Assembly: GCA_024640505.1 (NCBI GenBank)
Contig: JAHEEV010000257.1
Coordinates: 1 to 34,750 of the forward strand
DNA from: Halieaceae bacterium
GTDB taxonomy: Bacteria > Pseudomonadota > Gammaproteobacteria > Pseudomonadales > Halieaceae
DNA length: 34,750 nucleotides
Reading direction: 5' to 3'
A program made the position numbers and the translations under genes. Position 1 is the first letter of the stretch, and the number at the start of each line of letters is the position of its first letter. Positions 24,854-33,378 of this stretch are shown one piece after another. The notes below the pieces were generated by a model. The model was given only the letters and a program-made list of their open reading frames with translations. It was not told where the DNA came from and searched no databases.

Positions 24854-25040
24854 GGCCCGCACCAGCGAAGAGCTTCGAAAAAAATGGGTCACGCTTAGCG
24901 CAGTCAACCGATTCGGGGCTTTCTGCGAGCACTGTCCGAATCCGAATTTTTCGCGCAGCGAAAAATTGTTGAGTTGCGCAGCAGCCGAATCGGTTGACGG
25001 AGCTGTGACCTTTTTTCGAAGCTCTTCGCTGGTGTGGGCC
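24854..25040 (+). repeat. Structured hairpin element, copy 2
   Basis: Outer arms at 24854-24883 and 25011-25040 pair over 30 bp with one mismatch. Inner arms GTCAACCGATTCGG and CCGAATCGGTTGAC pair perfectly, with further pairing of GGTCAC to GTGACC. The tip is AATTTTTCGC-GCA-GCGAAAAATT (24945-24967). It carries, on the opposite strand to copy 1, the same conserved blocks around the central internal loop. It ends 20 bp before the stop codon of the convergent PA4642-like gene. Confidence 0.9.
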
Positions 25041-25060
25041 GTCGCGAAAAGATCGTTTTC

Positions 25061-25351
25061 CTAACAAGCTCCGGCCGAGCGAAGTATATCCGCGTACTCG
25101 GTACCGTTGCGGTGCTCACTGACGATGGCAAGAACGTTGCGTCCATCCCTGTCCGCGGCGTTGATGTCCCGCTGCTCGTCGCAGAAAAGCTTCACGAACA
25201 GCTCGAAATCCGAGGCGCGCATGCTCTGGTAGGCCTTGAGGAGCATGTGAAAGTCCTCGTTGCTGCCGTCGTGAGGCCGTATTTCGAGAAAGCTTTTGAT
25301 GTGGTCTTCGGTCCAGACCTCATCGATAACCTTTTCCTTGTCTTTTCTCAT
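25061..25351 (-). CDS. PA4642-family small protein
   Basis: 96 aa from the ATG at 25351. It resembles the conserved small protein PA4642 of Pseudomonas: an N-terminal KVIDEVWTEDHIKSFLE segment, DFHMLLKAYQSMRASDFELFV, and a C-terminal DRDGRNVLAIVSEHRNG that looks ankyrin-like. The function is unknown. It lies 14 bp after gatB and may be the last gene of the gatCAB transcript. Copy 2 of the hairpin element lies directly downstream. Confidence 0.75.
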   Translation of the reverse strand: MRKDKEKVIDEVWTEDHIKSFLEIRPHDGSNEDFHMLLKAYQSMRASDFELFVKLFCDEQRDINAADRDGRNVLAIVSEHRNGTEYADILRSAGAC

Positions 25352-25365
25352 GGACCCTAATCCCG

Positions 25366-26808
25366 CTAAACCAGTTTCTTCGCCAGCAGCTCATTGACCA
25401 TCTGGGGGTTGGCCTGTCCCTTGGAGAGCTTCATCACCTGGCCCACGAAAAATCCCACCAGCTTCTTGCGCCTGGCCTCATCTGCCGCCAGGTACTGCTC
25501 TACCTGGGCGCTGTTGTTGGCGATCACCTCGTCGACCATCGTCTCCAGTGCGCCGCTGTCGCTGACCTGCTTCAGCCCTTTCGCCTCGATGACTTCGTCG
25601 GCACTGCCTTCGCCCTGCCACATGGCCTCGAAAACCTGTTTGGCGATCTTGCCGGAGATACTGTTGTCGAGGATGCGGACAATCAGGCCCCCCAGCGCGT
25701 CTGCCGAGACCGGGCTGTGTTCTATGTCCAGTTCGTTGCGGTTGAGCTGCCCGAGCAACTCGACCTGCACCCAGTTGGCGGCGATCTTGGCGTCGCCGCA
25801 GCCGGCAACGACCGCCTCGAAGTAGTCCGCCAGGGGGCGCGTATCCGACAGCACGTTGGCGTCGTAGGCGCTAAGGCCGTACTGTTCCATGAAACGGTGG
25901 CGCTTGTCAGTGGGCAATTCAGGCAGGCTCTCGCGGATCGCCTCGATGTAGTCGTCTGCGATGACAACCGGCAGCAGGTCCGGCTCCGGGAAGTAGCGGT
26001 AGTCGTTGGCCACTTCCTTGCTGCGCATGGGCCGGGTCTCGTCGAGGTCCGCATCGTAGAGACGGGTCTCCTGCGCCACCGTGCCGCCGTCCTCCAGGAT
26101 GTCGGCCTGGCGCTCCACCTCATGCCGTATCGCTTTCTCGACGAAGCGGAAGGAGTTGACATTCTTGATCTCGGCCCGGGTGCCGTAGGCCTCGCTGCCG
26201 GAAGGGCGCAGGGAGATGTTGATATCGCAGCGCATGGAACCCTCGGCCATATTGCCGTCAGAGATGCCCAGGTAGGTGACCAGGCTGTGCAGGGCCTTGA
26301 GATAGGCCACCGCCTCGGCGGCGCTGCGCAGATCCGGTTCGGTCACGATCTCCAGCAGCGGGGTGCCCGCGCGGTTGAGATCGATGCCACTCATGCCATG
26401 GAAATCCTCGTGCAGGGATTTGCCGGCATCCTCTTCCAGGTGCGCACGGGTTATGCCTATTTCCCGGGTGCTGCCGTCTTCCAGCTGGACCTCGAACCGG
26501 CCTCTCCCCACGATCGGATCCTGGAACTGGCTGATCTGGTAGCCTTTGGGAAGGTCCGGGTAGAAATAGTTCTTGCGGTCGAAGATGGAGCGCTTGCCGA
26601 TTTCGGCACCGATGCCCAGGCCGAACATGACGGCGTAGCGTACCGCCTGCTCGTTGAGCACCGGGAGCATGCCCGGCATGGCCAGGTCCACGGCGCTGGC
26701 CTGGGTATTGGGCTCGGCCCCGAAGGTGGTGGGCGACCCGGAAAAAATCTTGGAGCGCGTGGCCAGCTGCAGGTGCACTTCGAGGCCGATGACGGTTTCC
26801 CACTGCAT
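25366..26808 (-). CDS. gatB: Asp-tRNA(Asn)/Glu-tRNA(Gln) amidotransferase subunit B
   Basis: 480 aa; the ATG at 26808 overlaps the gatA stop (ATGA). It holds the kinase/transamidation domain that binds the misacylated tRNA. The conserved N-terminus [23 protein letters not shown], the [18 protein letters not shown] segment and [15 protein letters not shown] are present. The C-terminal YqeY-like tail domain ends [14 protein letters not shown]. It works with GatA and GatC. Confidence 0.98.
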   Translation of the reverse strand: MQWETVIGLEVHLQLATRSKIFSGSPTTFGAEPNTQASAVDLAMPGMLPVLNEQAVRYAVMFGLGIGAEIGKRSIFDRKNYFYPDLPKGYQISQFQDPIVGRGRFEVQLEDGSTREIGITRAHLEEDAGKSLHEDFHGMSGIDLNRAGTPLLEIVTEPDLRSAAEAVAYLKALHSLVTYLGISDGNMAEGSMRCDINISLRPSGSEAYGTRAEIKNVNSFRFVEKAIRHEVERQADILEDGGTVAQETRLYDADLDETRPMRSKEVANDYRYFPEPDLLPVVIADDYIEAIRESLPELPTDKRHRFMEQYGLSAYDANVLSDTRPLADYFEAVVAGCGDAKIAANWVQVELLGQLNRNELDIEHSPVSADALGGLIVRILDNSISGKIAKQVFEAMWQGEGSADEVIEAKGLKQVSDSGALETMVDEVIANNSAQVEQYLAADEARRKKLVGFFVGQVMKLSKGQANPQMVNELLAKKLV

Positions 26809-28274
26809 CAGGCTGCTCCCTCCGCGATTTCCGGCGGCTCCTGCACATGCCAGTCGGTGACCTGCTGGTAGCGGTGGGCGATATTCAGCAGCCGCGATTC
26901 ATCGAAGTGGCGTCCGATCAACTGGAGGCCGACGGGTGTGCCCCGGACAAAACCTGCAGGGACCGACATGCCCGGCAGTCCTGCCAGGTTGACAGCCAGG
27001 GTGTAGACGTCTTCCAGGTACATGGCGATCGGGTCGTCGGATTTCTCACCGAGACGAAAGGCGGGCCCCGGCGTGGTGGGGCCGGCGATCACGTCCACCT
27101 GCTCGAAACAGTCGAGGAAGTCCTGCTTGATCAGGCGCCGCACCTGCTGGGCTTTCTTGTAGTAGGCGTCGTAGTAGCCGGCTGACAGGGCGTAGGTGCC
27201 CACCAGGATGCGCCGTTTCACCTCGTCGCCGAATCCCTCCTCCCGCGTCCGGGTGTAGAGGTCATGCAGGTCGACCGGGTCCTCACAGCGGTGGCCGTAG
27301 CGCACGCCGTCGAAGCGGGACAGGTTGGTCGAGGCTTCCGCCGGTGCAATGACGTAATAGGCAGGCACCGTGAGGTGGCTGTGTGGCAGCGAGATCTCCA
27401 CGAGCCGGGCGCCCTGGGCCGTCAGTTCCTTCAGGGCCGCGTCGACCGCTGCGCCGGTCGCTGCGTCCAGTCCCTCGCCGAAGTATTCCCTGGGCAAGCC
27501 GATGCGCAGGCCCTCCAGGCTATTATCCAGTGCGGCGGTGTAGTCCTCGGTGGCCACCGCGGCGGAGGTGGAATCCAGCGGGTCGTGGCCGGCCATGGTA
27601 TTGAGCAGCAGGGCGCAGTCCTGGGCGCTGCGGGCCATCGGCCCTGCCTGGTCGAGGCTGGACGCGAAGGCGATCATGCCCAGCCGGGATACCCGGCCGT
27701 AGGTGGGCTTGAGGCCGGTAATACCGCAGAAAGCGGCCGGCTGGCGGATCGAGCCGCCGGTGTCGGTGCCGGTGGCGGCCGGTGCCAGGCGGGCTGCCAC
27801 GGCCGCCGCCGAGCCGCCCGATGAGCCTCCGGGAACGCGTTCCCGGTCCCAGGGGTTGGTGGCGGGCCCGTAGAAACTGCTTTCGTTGGATGAACCCATG
27901 GCAAATTCATCCATGTTGGTTTTGCCCAGCAGCACCGCCCCGTCCCGTTTGAATCGCTGTATCACGGTGGCGTCGTAAGGTGGCACGAAGTTGTCCAGCA
28001 TGCGCGACCCGCAACTGGTGCGCAGCCCGTCGGTGCAGAAGATATCCTTGTGCGCTATCGGTATGCCCGTCAGCGCGGCGGCGTCGCCCGCGGCGAGTTG
28101 CCGGTCTGCGGCTTCCGCCGCGGCCATGGCCGCCGACTCCGAGACAGTGATGTAGCTGTTGTAACGGCTGTCCAGTGACGCGATCCGGTCCAGAAAGTGC
28201 CGGGTCAACTCGGTGCTGGAAAACTGTTTATCGCGCAGCCCCTTGGCGAGCTGGGCGACTGAAATTTGGTGCAT
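26808..28274 (-). CDS. gatA: Asp-tRNA(Asn)/Glu-tRNA(Gln) amidotransferase subunit A
   Basis: 488 aa from the ATG at 28274 ([20 protein letters not shown]); the frame is open to 28448 inside gatC without support. Amidase-signature enzyme that releases ammonia from glutamine. The Ser-cisSer-Lys catalytic triad is visible as Lys in PIAHKDIF, and the serines in [11 protein letters not shown] and [11 protein letters not shown]. It lies 25 bp after gatC and overlaps gatB. Confidence 0.98.
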   Translation of the reverse strand: MHQISVAQLAKGLRDKQFSSTELTRHFLDRIASLDSRYNSYITVSESAAMAAAEAADRQLAAGDAAALTGIPIAHKDIFCTDGLRTSCGSRMLDNFVPPYDATVIQRFKRDGAVLLGKTNMDEFAMGSSNESSFYGPATNPWDRERVPGGSSGGSAAAVAARLAPAATGTDTGGSIRQPAAFCGITGLKPTYGRVSRLGMIAFASSLDQAGPMARSAQDCALLLNTMAGHDPLDSTSAAVATEDYTAALDNSLEGLRIGLPREYFGEGLDAATGAAVDAALKELTAQGARLVEISLPHSHLTVPAYYVIAPAEASTNLSRFDGVRYGHRCEDPVDLHDLYTRTREEGFGDEVKRRILVGTYALSAGYYDAYYKKAQQVRRLIKQDFLDCFEQVDVIAGPTTPGPAFRLGEKSDDPIAMYLEDVYTLAVNLAGLPGMSVPAGFVRGTPVGLQLIGRHFDESRLLNIAHRYQQVTDWHVQEPPEIAEGAA

Positions 28275-28299
28275 TGTGAATCCTGTAGCGCCTCGGGCG

Positions 28300-28587
28300 C
28301 TATTCGATGACCTTGGGTACCAGGTACAGGCCGTTTTCCACGGCCGGGGCAATGGCCTGGAAAGCCTCGCGACGATTGCTTTCCGTGACCTCGTCGGCAC
28401 GCAGGGGCTGTGTGGCATCGAGGGGATTGGCCATGGGCTCCACGTCACGGGTGTCCGCGGCCTGGAGCTGGTCGACCATGTGCAGAATATCGGTGATGCG
28501 CCGGGTCACGTCGCCGATATGGTCGGCATCGATACGGATGCGAGCCAGCTCCGCAATCTTTTCGATCTCGTCTTGCTCTATCGCCAT
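28300..28587 (-). CDS. gatC: Asp-tRNA(Asn)/Glu-tRNA(Gln) amidotransferase subunit C
   Basis: 95 aa, the usual length. The small linker subunit wraps around GatA and GatB. The family pattern is clear: [14 protein letters not shown] near the N-terminus, [13 protein letters not shown] in the middle, the [14 protein letters not shown] segment and the final [16 protein letters not shown]. First gene of the gatCAB operon, divergent from mreB over 228 bp. Confidence 0.95.
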   Translation of the reverse strand: MAIEQDEIEKIAELARIRIDADHIGDVTRRITDILHMVDQLQAADTRDVEPMANPLDATQPLRADEVTESNRREAFQAIAPAVENGLYLVPKVIE

Positions 28588-28809
28588 ATTTCGGGAACCG
28601 CAGAAAGCCGCCCTACGGGCAGCGGGGGCGTAAACTTATCACATTTGCGCCTTGCCCAAAATCCCCGCGGTTGTTACAGTTGCCGGGATAAAACAACCCA
28701 GAAAAAATAGCCCTCGCCGTCCCCCCTCCGGGACATTCCAGGCATGATGGGTAGGGAGACGCGCAGGACCCCGCATTGGAGTCCCCCCGTTGTATTCACA
28801 AGGTAGTAA

Positions 28810-29853
<1,044 letters not shown>

Positions 29854-29932
29854 GTTCACGCCGTCGCGGACCATCGTCGGCACGGTGTGAGCCGGGCGCG
29901 ATCGCGATGAGGGGAGCACACGAGGAACCGAC

Positions 29933-30769
29933 ATCAAGCCGCTATTCGTCAAGGAGTCCACCCTCGGGTTGCGTGTACTGCTGGCAGTATTGCTGGTGGG
30001 CGGGCTGATCATCGCCGACCTGCGCCTGAACCGCCTGGAAAGTACCCGATCCCTGCTGGATACCGCCGCCACCCCCATACACTGGATGGCCAGCCTGCCC
30101 TCACGCCTGGGTGAGTGGGGTGAAACCAATATGCATTCACGCGCGCACCTGCTGGAGGAGAATGAGCGCCTGCGCCGGGAAAACCTGGTGTTGCAGGGGC
30201 GCTCCCAGCAGATGTCCTCACTGCAGGCGGATAACACCCGGCTGCGTGCACTGCTCAATTCCACCGCCTTGTTGCGGGACGATGTACTGGTTGCCGAACT
30301 TATCGGTATCTCCCCCGACCCGGTGCGCCATCAGCTGGTGCTCAACAAGGGAGAGCAGGACGGTGTGTTTGTCGGTCAGCCGTTGATCGACGCCGATGGT
30401 CTGATGGGCCAGGTTGTCGAGGTCAGCAGCGGGTATTCCCGGGCACTGTTGATCACCGATGCTACCCATAGCCTGCCCGTGCAGGTCAATCGCAACGGTG
30501 TGCGGGCCATCGCGGAGGGCACCGGTTCCCTCGGCACACTGGAAATCCGCCATGTTTCTGCCACCACGGACATCCGGGAGGGGGACCTGCTGGTCACCTC
30601 CGGACTGGGTGGTCGTTTTCCGGTCGGTTACCCGGTGGCCGAGGTGAGCCTGGTGGAGCGGGACCCCGGACAGGCCTTTGCCCGGGTCATTGCCCGGCCC
30701 AGCGCCGCCCTCGATCGCAGTCGTCACGTACTGCTGGTGTTCACCAGTGCGCCGGGCCAGGAAGATTGA
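29933..30769 (+). CDS. mreC: Rod-shape determining protein MreC, with a probable ATC start
   Basis: 278 aa if started at ATC 29933. The frame opens after a stop at 29888-29890 and has no ATG, GTG or CTG before the TTG at 29969. Starting there would remove KPLFVKESTLG, which matches the conserved N-terminus of MreC proteins. A GAGGA (29922-29926) lies exactly 6 bp before the ATC. The protein has one membrane segment (RVLLAVLLVGGLIIADL), a coiled coil (HLLEENERLRRENLVLQ, QADNTRLRALL) and the periplasmic beta domains. It links MreB with periplasmic wall enzymes. If the ATC is not used, the TTG at 29969 with AAGGAG 12 bp upstream is the fallback, giving 266 aa. Confidence 0.9.
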   Translation: MKPLFVKESTLGLRVLLAVLLVGGLIIADLRLNRLESTRSLLDTAATPIHWMASLPSRLGEWGETNMHSRAHLLEENERLRRENLVLQGRSQQMSSLQADNTRLRALLNSTALLRDDVLVAELIGISPDPVRHQLVLNKGEQDGVFVGQPLIDADGLMGQVVEVSSGYSRALLITDATHSLPVQVNRNGVRAIAEGTGSLGTLEIRHVSATTDIREGDLLVTSGLGGRFPVGYPVAEVSLVERDPGQAFARVIARPSAALDRSRHVLLVFTSAPGQED

Positions 30770-30772
30770 CTG

Positions 30773-31261
30773 TTGGTTGACGGGACCCCCCACGCCTACT
30801 GGGTGATTCTCGCCACGTTTCTGGTCGCTTTCGTGCTCGCGCTGTTGCCGCTGCCCCAATGGCTGCTTTGGGCCAGACCGGAATGGGTGGCGCTCACGCT
30901 GGTCTACTGGGTTATCGCGCTACCCCACCGGGTGGGCATAATGACCGCCCTGTTATTGGGGGTGACCCTGGATATACTGGAAGGTGCCACCCTCGGCCAG
31001 AACGCCCTGTCCCTGCTGGTGCTGGCGGTATTGTCGCTCACGCTGTACCAGCGTCTACGGGTATTCAGCGTGTTGCAGCAGGCGGGGGTGGTCTTTGTCC
31101 TGGTGGGCATCAACCAGCTGGTGTGTCAGTGGGTCCAGAACCTCGGAGGCGCTGGAGCCTCCTCCCTGATGTTTCTGCTGCCGGCCCTGTCGAGTGCCCT
31201 GGTCTGGCCGGTCGTGATGCACACCCTGCGGGAATGTCGCCGGCACTATCGGGTGAGCTGA
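30773..31261 (+). CDS. mreD: Rod-shape determining protein MreD
   Basis: 162 aa from a TTG at 30773, 3 bp after the mreC stop, with AGGA upstream. About five hydrophobic helices fill the protein; the WARPEWVALTLVYWVIALPHRVGI and LGVTLDILEGATLGQNALSLL segments are typical of MreD. Integral membrane member of the elongasome. It lies between mreC and maf without gaps. Confidence 0.93.
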   Translation: MVDGTPHAYWVILATFLVAFVLALLPLPQWLLWARPEWVALTLVYWVIALPHRVGIMTALLLGVTLDILEGATLGQNALSLLVLAVLSLTLYQRLRVFSVLQQAGVVFVLVGINQLVCQWVQNLGGAGASSLMFLLPALSSALVWPVVMHTLRECRRHYRVS

Positions 31262-31262
31262 T

Positions 31263-31844
31263 ATGAGACTGATACTGGCGTCCGCCTCGCCCCGTCGCAG
31301 CGAACTGTTGCGCCAGCTTGGCGTAGGTTTCCAGTGTGATCCTGCCGACATCGACGAATCGCCGCGTCCCGGTGAGCAGCCCGAGGATTACGTTGCGCGT
31401 ATGGCGAGGGAAAAGGCTGAGGCCGTGTCAGTACGCTACACGGACCCGGGCTTTGCGGTACTTGCCGCCGACACCACCGTCGTCATGGCAGGCGAGATCC
31501 TGGGAAAGCCCCGGGATCACTTTCACGGATTGTCCATGCTCGAGCGCCTGAGCGGGCGCACTCACTCGGTGTTCACTGCCATATGCCTTGCCGGGCCTGA
31601 TGGTGCACGGGGTGACGTAGTGGCAACCCGGGTCAGCTTCCTGCCCCTGACCAGGCGGGTATGCGAGGCTTACCTGGCCACGGAAGAGCCCTGGGACAAG
31701 GCAGGCGCCTACGCTATCCAGGGGCTGGGTGGCGCTTTTGTCAGGAGTATCGAGGGCAGCTACAGTAATGTCGTGGGGCTGCCCTTGAGCGAGACCTGGC
31801 AGCTGCTGGCGGCCAACGGTGTGCCGACGGTGCTGGAGCGATAG
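31263..31844 (+). CDS. maf: Maf-family nucleotide pyrophosphatase (YhdE-like, dTTP/UTP)
   Basis: 193 aa. The ATG at 31263 begins one base after the mreD stop. The Maf fold signature SASPRRSELLRQLG is at the N-terminus, followed by VLAADTTVV with the catalytic Asp, LGKPRD and LSGRTHSVFTA. The C-terminal PWDKAGAYAIQGLGGAFV and SYSNVVGLPLSE are diagnostic. These enzymes hydrolyse non-standard or excess dTTP/UTP and prevent their misincorporation. Position next to mreD is conserved. Confidence 0.95.
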   Translation: MRLILASASPRRSELLRQLGVGFQCDPADIDESPRPGEQPEDYVARMAREKAEAVSVRYTDPGFAVLAADTTVVMAGEILGKPRDHFHGLSMLERLSGRTHSVFTAICLAGPDGARGDVVATRVSFLPLTRRVCEAYLATEEPWDKAGAYAIQGLGGAFVRSIEGSYSNVVGLPLSETWQLLAANGVPTVLER

Positions 31845-31853
31845 GACATTGCG

Positions 31854-33332
31854 GTGAGTGAGGAGATCCTGGTCAATGTAACCCCGATGGAAACACGGGT
31901 TGCTGTCGTTGAAAACGGCGCGACGCAGGATATCTACATCGAGCGCAGCACCAGCCGGGGTCTCGTCGGCAATATCTATGCCGGCAAGGTCGTGCGGGTG
32001 TTGCCGGGCATGCAGGCGGGGTTCGTCGATATCGGGGCCGAACGCACGAGTTTCATCCATGTGTCTGATATCGCCGGCGGAAATGGCGGCGGCCGGGATA
32101 GCGATACGGGCGCGCCGGCCGCTATCGGCGATCATCTTCACGAGGGCAAGAAAGTCATCGTCCAGGTGACCAAGGACCCCCTTGGCAGCAAGGGTGCGCG
32201 CCTCACCACCCAGCTGTCGGTGTCGTCCCGCTACCTGGTCTTCATGCCGCAGACCCGGCATGTGGGCGTGTCGCAGCGTATCGATGACGTGGAGGAGCGG
32301 AACCGGCTGCAGCAGCTGCTCGCTGACGCCCTGGCGGCAGAGGAGATGGAGGGCGAGGGAGGTTACATCCTGCGCACCGCGGCGGAGGGTGTCGGACCCG
32401 AGGAGATTCGCGGGGATCTGCGCTTCCTCAAGCGCCTGTGGGCCGCGGTGTCGCGGCGCGCAAAACGGGCGACCAGGCCCGAACTGCTGTATGAGGATGT
32501 GCCGCTGCATCTGCGCACGGCGCGCGACCTCGCCCGGCCCGGCGTGGAGCGCATTCGCATTGACAGCCGGGAGAGCTTCGCCGCCCTGCGGCAATTCTGT
32601 GACGAATACGTGCCGGAGGTATCCACCCTGCTTGAACACTACGACGGCGAGCGCCCGCTGTTCGAGCTGCACGGCATCGAGGATGAGATCCGGCGGGCGC
32701 TGAGCCGTACGGTCGAGCTGAAATCCGGGGGTCACCTGGTGATAGACCAGACCGAGGCGATGACCACGATAGATGTGAATACCGGTTCTTTCGTCGGCCG
32801 GCGCAACCAGGCGGAAACGATCTTCAAGACCAACCTGGAGGCCGCCACCACGCTGGCGCGGCAGCTGCGCGTACGCAACCTGGGCGGCATCATCATTGTC
32901 GACTTTATCGACATGAAGGATGAGGAGCACCGCCGCCAGGTGCTCCGCACGCTGGAAAAGGCAATGCTGCGTGACCCGGCACGCAACAAGGTTTTCGGTC
33001 TCTCCGGACTCGGGCTGGTAGAGATGACCCGCAAGCGCACCCGGGAGAGTCTCGAGCACACGCTGTGCGAGGAGTGTCCCGTGTGTCAGGGTAGGGGTAT
33101 GTTGAAAACGGCGGAAACCGTTTGTTACGAAATTTTCCGCGAAATCATGCGCGATGCCCGGGCCTATGAAAATGATACCTTGATGGTGCTGGCGGCCCAG
33201 GGCGTGATCGACCGCCTGCTCGATGAGGAGTCCGCCAATCTCGCGGACCTGGAAGAGTTTATCGGCAAGACCATCAGCCTGCGGGTGGAGCCGGGCTACA
33301 ATCAGGAACACTTCGACATCATTCTGCTCTAA
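31854..33332 (+). CDS. rng: Ribonuclease G
   Basis: 492 aa from the GTG at 31854 with AGGA before it. Single-strand endoribonuclease for 16S rRNA 5' maturation and mRNA turnover. The S1 RNA-binding domain covers about 35-125 (GNIYAGKVVRVLPGMQAGFVDIG), then RNase-H-like and DNase I-like domains with the metal-binding aspartates in DVNTGSFVG and IIIVDFIDM, and the zinc-link ECPVCQGRG. There is no long C-terminal scaffold, so it is RNase G and not RNase E. Fifth gene of the mre run. Confidence 0.97.
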   Translation: MSEEILVNVTPMETRVAVVENGATQDIYIERSTSRGLVGNIYAGKVVRVLPGMQAGFVDIGAERTSFIHVSDIAGGNGGGRDSDTGAPAAIGDHLHEGKKVIVQVTKDPLGSKGARLTTQLSVSSRYLVFMPQTRHVGVSQRIDDVEERNRLQQLLADALAAEEMEGEGGYILRTAAEGVGPEEIRGDLRFLKRLWAAVSRRAKRATRPELLYEDVPLHLRTARDLARPGVERIRIDSRESFAALRQFCDEYVPEVSTLLEHYDGERPLFELHGIEDEIRRALSRTVELKSGGHLVIDQTEAMTTIDVNTGSFVGRRNQAETIFKTNLEAATTLARQLRVRNLGGIIIVDFIDMKDEEHRRQVLRTLEKAMLRDPARNKVFGLSGLGLVEMTRKRTRESLEHTLCEECPVCQGRGMLKTAETVCYEIFREIMRDARAYENDTLMVLAAQGVIDRLLDEESANLADLEEFIGKTISLRVEPGYNQEHFDIILL

Positions 33333-33378
33333 CAACATAATGGTCCAGACCCTGGACATTTAAATCGCGGGACCTTTT

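Larger units (their letters stand above)
24552..25060. other. Intergenic region between convergent genes, holding two large hairpin elements
   Basis: 509 bp with no supportable gene. Two related 183-187-bp hairpin elements occupy most of it, separated by 93 bp in which I see nothing. Short ORFs inside the elements (about 75-95 codons, on both strands) share the peptide-like pattern FGAFCEHC...SCAAA only because the underlying DNA is repeated. They should not be annotated as proteins. Confidence 0.75.

Noticed and set aside
24831-25067. Small ORFs on both strands within the hairpin elements
   Set aside because: They arise from repeated, palindromic DNA, and their similarity to each other is explained by the repeat.
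25717-26871. 384-codon open frame on the plus strand
   Set aside because: Antisense to gatB, which is unmistakable; no recognisable protein features.
33342-33356. Hairpin GTCCAG-ACC-CTGGAC between rng and yhdP as a terminator
   Set aside because: No T run follows on either side and the yhdP start comes soon after; it is a weak structure at best.
31428-33359. 643-codon open frame on the minus strand
   Set aside because: It is antisense to maf and rng, both well conserved on the plus strand. Long antisense frames are common in GC-rich coding DNA, and its composition shows no family features.
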